Below, piece after piece: positions 56,890 to 64,000 of a stretch of DNA of 64,000 nucleotides. Both the position numbers and the translations under genes were made by a program. Position 1 is the stretch's first letter. Every line of letters begins with the position of its first letter. This DNA comes from Atrina japonica. Its lineage: Eukaryota; Mollusca; Bivalvia; Pterioida; Pinnidae. A model generated the notes under the pieces. The model did no database searches, was not told the origin of the DNA, and was given only the letters and a program-made list of their open reading frames with translations. The stretch lies in NCBI GenBank assembly GCA_030159075.1, contig BROG01000395.1:558001-622000 (forward strand), given 5' to 3'.

Positions 56890-58110
56890 GAGTTATTTCC
56901 CTTGTTTAGTGATCTAGTGTCTTCACTCTTCGATAGAATCTTGCGAAACTTGGTACAGGTGTAGATATTGTGTGTAACAATATCTCGATTTATTTCTTTA
57001 CTCATGGCACCTTATTTATGGAGTTGCTGCCCATTGACCTTTGACATTTTCCCTGACAGTGTTCTATTATCTACATTTCTGAAAAGAAATTTTGCAAACC
57101 TTGATACAAATATTTAAGTATGAAAATATTCTAAATGGATTCGTATTTTGTGCTGCACTCACACTTGTTTACACTTTGATTTTCACTGCTTTAATTTCTA
57201 TACATCGCGACAGAATTAAACAAATTTAAAACATGTATCCATTGTCCAAATCACATTAAATAAAAATATTTAAGTTATCGTGTAAAGCAACAGTCTTTGA
57301 AATTATTTTTTACTGATTATAGTGAATAGATAAAATTTATTATTTTTTGTTTTGTTTCTGGTCAGTTTTAGAGCGAAACACGTTGTTTCCAGAGAAAACC
57401 AAAGTAGTAAAATCAGTTTTTGGCAGTGTCTGTAACGACAAATGAATACTGTTGAATCATGGGAAGGAACCCATCTCGGAGCAAGTGCCAGTGTGTCCGT
57501 GGTCAGACAACTTGCCATTCAAGAACTTACTAGTACTGGCTGGTCTGTTCCAGTAAATGATAAGGATCCTTATTATCGATGTTAAAGGGAAAAGATTTCT
57601 GTCCTCTTCCCCTAATACACATCATACGGTGCCCGAAATACCCAAGAAAAACAAGCTTCTCTGAAGATTGCAGACTGCTCCCATTCCTTCACTTTCATTT
57701 TTGCAAGTTAAAAAAAATGGCGACGCCCCAGGCTGTATAGTGCAACATCTACGTAGGGAATGAACAATTGTGAATATTTCAACCAGAAAAGATTTATTTC
57801 ACATATTATGTGCATGGAAAAATTGCTCAGATTTCCGAGAACGCGGCTGTGTTAAGATTAAAAGGTTAGTGTCAATATAATTATATATAATCAGCAAAAA
57901 AAACACTAGACAAGAAAGAGTGACTTAGAGGATGGTATGGAATTATTTTGTACAAACTTGCATTTTTTTTGCTAAAGGTATCCTTATTTACGGAGTTATT
58001 GCTCTTTGTTATATTATACTTCATGTGTCACAGCTCCCGTGTCTACATATATCAACAACATTTTAAGAAACTTGGCACAAATATTTAGTACAAGTCTGTG
58101 CTTTGTCCCC
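56890..58110. repeat. Dispersed ~120-150-bp repeat, three diverged copies
   Basis: CTTAYTTAYGGAGTTRTTGC followed ~100 bases later by AAACTTGGCACAAATATTTA occurs at about 56884, 57010 and 57988. No gene is seen from 56650 to 59700. Confidence 0.5.
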
Positions 58111-58570
58111 AAAGAGTGATTTTTTGTTCTTTTTTTCTTTGTCAGTGCCGTAGATTCTTTGTTTCTCAAAGGAAATTTACAAAACCTTACATGTTTATTT
58201 CTGTTTAGCATATATTATCAACAATACCAGTTATAGTTTTACAAAAAAGGCTAAAAAAATGCTCAAGATGATATTTTCTGTCAATAAGACTTCATCAGTT
58301 GAGCTATAATTCAATATAAAATGTACATGTATATTTCAGTAAGAAAAGTGGTATCATACAAGGTCAAATAATAAATCACAATGTATTGCCAAAATCTGTT
58401 TTAGAATATTCACTGTAGAAATGAATATCTTTGCTTTTCTAAAGTTTACAATCTAAGAGGTGTTATTTGAACGAAACATTACTGTATAATAAAATAATAG
58501 TCTGTCATAAGGTCTAAAGATTTTTTTCTTCATAAAAAATTTCATTTTCTTTTTCAGTGTAATAGTAATA

Positions 58571-58742
58571 TACCCTTTCACGATAACTGCGGTCCTGTAA
58601 CTTTGAGGGAATAAATGATACAGATACCCGCAAAAATATAGACGTCGATATGGTAACTGTTTGTTTCTTGACGTCATTTTACGGGAATCTGTATCAATTA
58701 TTCCCTCAAAGTTACAGGACCGCAGTTATCGTGAAAGGGTCT
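58571..58742. mobile_element. Hairpin MITE with ~54-bp near-perfect TIRs
   Basis: ACCCTTTCACGATAACTGCG...GGGAATAAATGATACAGAT and the inverse ATCTGTATCAATTATTCCCT...CGCAGTTATCGTGAAAGGGT flank a ~65-base centre that includes TGACGTCA. No coding capacity. Confidence 0.85.
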
Positions 58743-59726
58743 ATAGAACATTTTCGAGTTGTCTTGTTACGTACCGATTCGTCATAAGAGAGTACGGTTT
58801 CATAGAGCAAAGTAGGGCATCATTATATTCCAGATAAGCAGATTATCGCCTCAATGACCAGAGATATTAATATCATGAAGTAGTAGGTGCCAGATTTGAA
58901 AATTACATCACAGGAAAGTGATGACACTTTCCATATTTACAAGAGGGATAATTTAACTAAAATTAATCCTCGCAGATGAAGTGAAATAAGTTATCGCCGA
59001 ATATCGTCAATGAAAATATTACATAACCTGAATCGACCTCGCCCAACTTCCAGATGACGTCACGTAGTCTAAGTACAAACTATTGTGACGAAACTGAGCG
59101 GAATCGAACAACTCGAAAATGGTCTATTCCGATAAAAAATCACGAATACTCGGTGTTGTAGTAGAGACTCCCTCCCCGAAAAAACGGGTCACCTTTAGAC
59201 CCCCACCCCTCCGGGGAAAACATAGCCTGCGCCTAGCATAGAATATCCTCCTAGGAAGAATCAATCCAGACCCAATTCCTCCTAGAAAAAAGTCCCAAAA
59301 TATAGAATTTCCCCCCAAAATGACAGACCGTTTTTCTTACATTTCAGCTATAAATTTCCGGTTCTATTACTAGAAATATATCACTGCATATGAACCCAAG
59401 ATTAACAACTTAAATTTTTTGTTAATTTTTATCTAGGATGATACAAATACGCTGCCATAAAATCGTTTAGACTTGGTGGAAAATGTATTTTATAAAGCTC
59501 GGCAAATAAACATATAAAATTTTGAAAATGTTTTGCTAAATCCTAATTCTGTAGATTATTTTTTATAAAGATGAAAATAAGTTACGGGTAATCCAGATTT
59601 AAATTACTGATATTATATGAATTATGGTCTCAAAGCAATGACTAAACTCTAATGTAGAGCTAGATCTATTTTTTTTTTTATTTCTTTTATAATCTTTATG
59701 CCATATTTGTGTCATAATACATCTAT

Positions 59727-59871
59727 TGACGTCACAATACTGTATACGTCCATAACGACGCTTTCTTTGCGGCGCGCAAACAGCAGAATATTGTATTCAA
59801 CTGCAATCACAACACGACAGTTTTTTTAGAAGTAATTTTTACTGTGTGAGAAAACGTACTTCTTATCATGG
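59727..59871 (+). promoter_or_regulatory. Promoter/first-exon module 3
   Basis: TGACGTCA at 59727-59734, then ACGTCCATAACGACGCTTTC (from 59748) and, at 59868, ATGG|GTGAGTATA. The following intron start matches that of module 1 (AGCTCAATATAAAGCGAAA against AGCTCAATGTAAAGCGAAA), and both have a TCTA/TCCA microsatellite 150-250 bases further on. I could not find exon 2 before position 64000, so its gene, if any, runs off the window or is lost. Confidence 0.55.
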
Positions 59872-60034
59872 GTGAGTATATCTAATCTAGCTCAATATAA
59901 AGCGAAATAGTAATCTTCAAATCAGTGAGGGATAAAGTCATGTTATTTCAATATTTGCACCCAAAAATACGGCATTTTTACAACATTTACTTATGTAAAC
60001 AAACAACACAATGAAATAGAGGGGGAAATCCCTC

Positions 60035-60077
60035 ATCCACCTATCTATCTCTCTCTCTGTTCATCTGTCTGTTTAAT

Positions 60078-60108
<31 letters not shown>

Positions 60109-60112
60109 CGAT
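60035..60112. repeat. (TCTA/TCTG)n microsatellite
   Basis: CTATCTATCTATCTATCTAT tract in the presumed intron 1 after module 3. Confidence 0.9.
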
Positions 60113-60611
60113 CTCGTTAGGCTTCTTGCATCTTACGGGGAATCTCCGTAGTGTCAGCGTGGAAAGCAATTATTTTCATGTTGCAGAGTGATAAAACTTG
60201 ATAAAAAATATACTCGCACGTAAGGGGACGACCATTTGATTCTGAAGGGGGGGGGGGGTGGTGGCAAATTTTGTCGAGTCGAATTATTTATTTTCATACC
60301 GTCGCAGGACAGAATATTTATTTTCAAACAGACCGGGGACAGATTATTTATTTTCTTCATTTTTTCTTCGCTATTGTCATGTGGTCAGAAATATAACATA
60401 TCGCAGTGGCGGATCTAGCAATTTTTCAAAGGGAGAGTTGAGGTTGAGGGGGTAACATAAGTATATACTATTCAAAAGCGTTATAAAATACAAACCTCAC
60501 TGCACACTGGATTATTGAAAGGCAAGATTGTGATAAGGAACCCATAGAAAGGTAACAGTTTACACACTCTCCCATTTCAATAATTTGGAAGCCTTAACTG
60601 GTATTTGTGGG

Positions 60612-60860
60612 GCCTCTGTGGATGAGTGGTTAGAGCATTGGGCTTTGAACCATGAAGTCTCTCACTTCTAATCAGGTGCGAGCCCCGCTGGAAACTAAAC
60701 TGATATTTGTGAGAAAGTTTGCCAGTTTACTTGCGGAAGCCTGGTGGTCTCTTCCCGGTACATTGTTAACGAGTTCTCTCCTCCACTGATAAAAACTGGT
60801 TACCACCGTATAACTGAAAAAAATGTTGAACATTGCGTATTACACTTCAAAATTCCAATT
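60612..60860 (+). mobile_element. SINE B, complete copy
   Basis: Head GGGCCTCTGTGGATGAGTGG, TTAGAGCATTGGGC and box-B-like AGGTGCGAGCCCCGCTGG; body TTTGTGAGAAAGTTTGCCAG...AGTTCTCTCCTCCACTGATA. Same family as 15388 and 4690. Confidence 0.75.
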
Positions 60861-61739
60861 CTAGTATTTGATAAGTGTACAAACACGCACAAATGGATGG
60901 AGACAGACATTGAACTATGTCTTCAACCAAACTTTGTTGTTCTCATTTACAGGGGTGGATCCAGGAATTTTCAATGAGGGGATGTGAAGTTTTTCTTGGA
61001 GTGTGTGTGTGTGTGTGGGGGGGGGGGACCAGATGCTGTACATGTACGTGTGAAAATAAACTGATAATAACACAATGTGGGGAAAATCATATACATCTTG
61101 ATATAATGCAAATATTGTTCATATTCATACATACTTAGAAAACGCAAATCAAAATTTATTTACTGATATGTAGGGCAAACACTTAAGAGATAAACTGAAA
61201 TAAAACTAAGCGTAGTCAAAAGCCATGAATTTCAAAATATATAGACAAATCCAGGGCGGATCTATAATTTGAAGTTAGATTGGGGGGGGGGGGGGAGTAT
61301 AAAGTTGTTTTTGGCGAGCGTAGCGAGGCGCGAAAATTTTGGTAATTTATTTTTATTAATTTTCCAACTTCTTATTTAAAAATACAGCAATACCTCGCCA
61401 TTAAGACCACCTATCTGACTCAAAGTGATCATTTAAGTGAGGTGGTCTCTTGAGTAAGGTTCTGTACTGATTCAACATTAATTAAGAGACTGGAAATTCC
61501 TGGTCTTAATTGTGAAGTGGTCTCCTGAGCGAGGTGTTCTTTAGGCTTGGCTCCACTGTATAGAGGTTTTAATACTTTTTGGTCAAATTCCGGGCTTTTG
61601 AGTTTATCTGAATTTAGTTTATTTTCTGTACATATGGTAAATCAATATAACCTGGCGGGATGTGTATTCTACTAAGAATCAATAAACAGCTCGTGATCGT
61701 ATAGATTTTATTGGACAGCAAGTGTAACTTCAACTAGAC

Positions 61740-62850
61740 TTTGTCAAGACAAATACACGGGCTTTCCACTGTCCATGTCAAGACAGTCATGTCGAGGATA
61801 AGTATATGTGATTAGTCTTTTGTCCTTGGTCTATGTTTCACGCAACTGCAAGTCAGGGAGACTAACTGACAAAAGTTTCATGTTCCTGTGTTAAGTCTGT
61901 CACCAGTTATCGCGGAACATAAACTTTAATTTAAATTTTGGTCCCTGTGACCTTGACCTTTGACTATGACCTTGAAAAAGTATATAGTTCTAGAGAAAGT
62001 CTGGGACATTAACTGACAGAAGGTTCGTGTTCCTCTGTTAAGTCTGTCACTAGTTATCGCGGAACATCAAATTTCACGTTTTGGTCTCAATGGCCTTGAC
62101 CTTTGACCCTATGACCTCGAAAAATCACACAATTCTAGAGAAAATCTCGTGGACTAAGTGACAAAAGTTTCATGTTCCTGTGTTATGTCTTTCACCAGTT
62201 AACACGGAACATACAATTTCAAGTTTTGGTCTGTGTAACCTTGTTTTTTTTTACCCTACGACCTGGATAGGATAATGAATGACAGCAGATTCATACTCCT
62301 GTGTTATATATGTCACCAGTTATCGCGGAACATAAAATTTCACGTTTTGGTCTCTGTGACCTTGACCTATGATCCTATGACCTTGGAAAGGTATACATTG
62401 AAAAAGTATACAGTTCTTGAGAAAGTCTACGAGACAAACTGACAGAAGTTTCATGTTCCTGTGTTAAGTAAGTCACCAGTTATCGCGGAACATAAAATCT
62501 CACGTATTGGTCTCTGTGACCTTGACCTTTGACCCTATGTCCTTGGAAAAGTATATATATCTAGAAAAAGCCTGGCAAACTAACTGACAGAAGTTTCATC
62601 TTCCTGTGGTAAGTCTGTCACCAGTAATTGCGTTACATAATATTTCACGTTTTGACCTCTGTGACCTTGACCTTTGAGCCAATGACGTGGGAAAAGTGTA
62701 CAGTTCTGGATAAAGTCATGTTGACTTATTGACACAAGTTTCATGTTCCTGTGTTAAGTCTGTCACCAGTTATCGCGTTACATAAAATTTCACGTTTTGG
62801 TCTCTGTGACCTTGACTTTTGACCCAACAACCTTGACTAAGTTTCATGCG
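61740..62850. repeat. ~145-bp tandem repeat, 7-8 copies, with TGACCT half-sites
   Basis: Unit: TGTGACCTTGACCTTTGACC, AGTCTGGGACACTAACTGAC-like, AAGTTTCATGTTCCTGTGTT, AAGTCTGTCACCAGTTATCG, CGGAACATAAAATTTCACGT. Copies start near 61945, 62090, 62225 (damaged), 62355, 62515, 62658 and 62804. No open frame. Confidence 0.85.
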
Positions 62851-63174
62851 CATCTTTGGTTGGTGATCTATCATCGGTGTAAGTTTAAAGTCTGGGAAGA
62901 ATAAGAATAAATTTTCGTAAATGAATATTTGAAACTAAATTATTATATACAAAATATATCTGTTCATATTAGCTTTTTATATCGCTGATATAACTGACCG
63001 TTACAGAAAATTTATTATGAAACATTTTTTTTTCATTTTGAATTCAAACAAAGGAAGCGGGAATTTTAATCGGAACACCTCGGGGGTTTATTAAATTTTA
63101 TAAATATGCATCTGAATGACTTTCTGTTTGCGGAGAATGGAACAAGATGTGTTTACCAGTATTTGTTTGGCTGG

Positions 63175-63300
63175 TTGAGTCCCTGCTGTATTTATGCGTT
63201 GTGACATTACCAGCATAGGCCAAAATTTGAAGCCCTTCACCGGCATTTTGTGACGTCTCCATATGAGTGAAAGATTCTTGAGTGGGACAACAAACAATTA
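63175..63300 (+). mobile_element. SINE C tail
   Basis: CATAGGCCAAAATTTGAAGC with CCTTCACCGGCATTTTGTGA and GACGTCTCCATATGAGTGAA match the 31498 core and its 3' end. Confidence 0.65.
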
Positions 63301-63589
63301 CCCTTAGAAGACTATGACAAAGAGTCTCGAAATGAGGTACCTCACGTTTTGTGATCTTCACGATTTGTGCTACTAGAAATAGTTTGTCCTTTTCTCTCTG
63401 TGATTCCACAAGATGCATTCTATTGCGACGGGCCTGCAAATTCAGGAAAGTTTGATGAAGTAATACATATTCATATCAGAATCTAGTTCACCCACGAACC
63501 TATTTCGAACACACCCAGAGGTCGAATTGCAGGCTAAGAATTGCAGACTGGCAGTTTCGTAAATCTAATTGCGGGCTAGCTTCACACTC

Positions 63590-63730
63590 GTGTGGAAGGC
63601 GTAGCATGGAAAAGAACCATCACTGGATTGGCGCCTGTCTATAGCACAGGACAAAAATTGTAGCACTTCACCTATAAATGGTGACATCTCCATATACGTG
63701 AAAGATCCTGGGGTTAAAAATATTAACAAG
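63590..63730 (+). mobile_element. SINE C tail, diverged
   Basis: AAAAATTGTAGCACTTCACC with ATGGTGACATCTCCATATAC and GTGAAAGATCCTGGGGTTAA; more decayed than the copy at 63175. Confidence 0.5.
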
Positions 63731-64000
63731 CAAAATTTAAATTTCAATTATCCCAATTCCAAAAGTATTTTACTTTTATTCGTTTATTTTTTTATTTACT
63801 TAATATTTCGTTATTCATTGTTTCGTGTTACACTGAACCATGTGGAATAAATTCCCTTGTGTCGTGTTCTAAATTTTGAATTACCGCCGGGTGGATGCAT
63901 TTCATAATTTTGATAATGACAACAAGTATTAATGTATAAATTATCCATCCAAGTGCATCAAAAATTGCAACACATGCATTAGGAAGTGACGAGGAACAAC

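Noticed and set aside
60620..60692. tRNA-Leu/Ser gene, also at 15510-15597
   Set aside because: Same head at several places followed by the same non-tRNA body: SINE B.

Overview
This is a window of AT-rich animal nuclear DNA. It has spliced genes with GT-AG introns, tRNA-derived SINEs, LTR retrotransposons and many micro- and minisatellites. The reverse-transcriptase family, the SINE types and the repeat style point to a mollusc, most likely a bivalve; this is a judgement from family recognition, not from a search. The left ~26 kb holds one gene on the minus strand, a MOV10-type RNA helicase. I could assemble 13 coding exons (281-25781). All splice phases agree, and they encode about 950 residues from the start codon to the IISPYRK block. 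The C-terminal exons (helicase motifs V and VI) lie off the left edge. Its introns are loaded with tandem repeats, and two of the arrays begin at or copy a splice donor.

From 26 to 34.5 kb I find no convincing gene. The stretch is filled by foldback and MITE-like inverted repeats (about 28.6-29.7, 30.0-30.7, 32.1-32.5 and 32.8-33.1 kb), SINEs and short repeats. At 34.5-39.5 kb, on the plus strand, lies a small locus. Two promoter-like modules, each with a TGACGTCA box, end in a four-base coding microexon, ATGG|GT. The second leads into a three-exon gene for an unrecognised 257-residue coiled-coil protein. The first leads into a different, short exon. A third copy of the module lies at 59.7-59.9 kb, about 25 kb away.

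From 41 to 56.6 kb the window is a retroelement cluster. It contains a BEL/Pao element with both LTRs and a 5-bp target duplication (40984-47085, plus), two large and two small copies of a reverse-transcriptase element I can only place tentatively (Penelope-like), and a Ty3/gypsy pol on the minus strand with a zinc-finger ORF downstream. All their reading frames are broken, yet the two BEL LTRs differ almost only by short insertions and deletions. That pattern looks more like consensus error in repeats than like age.

From 56.6 to 64 kb there is no recognisable protein gene apart from the third promoter module. The stretch holds a 170-bp hairpin MITE, SINE copies and a ~145-bp tandem repeat carrying TGACCT half-sites. 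The functional logic of the window is modest: one intact RNA-silencing/antiviral-type helicase gene, one small lineage-specific gene family with a shared first exon, and a large repeat load.
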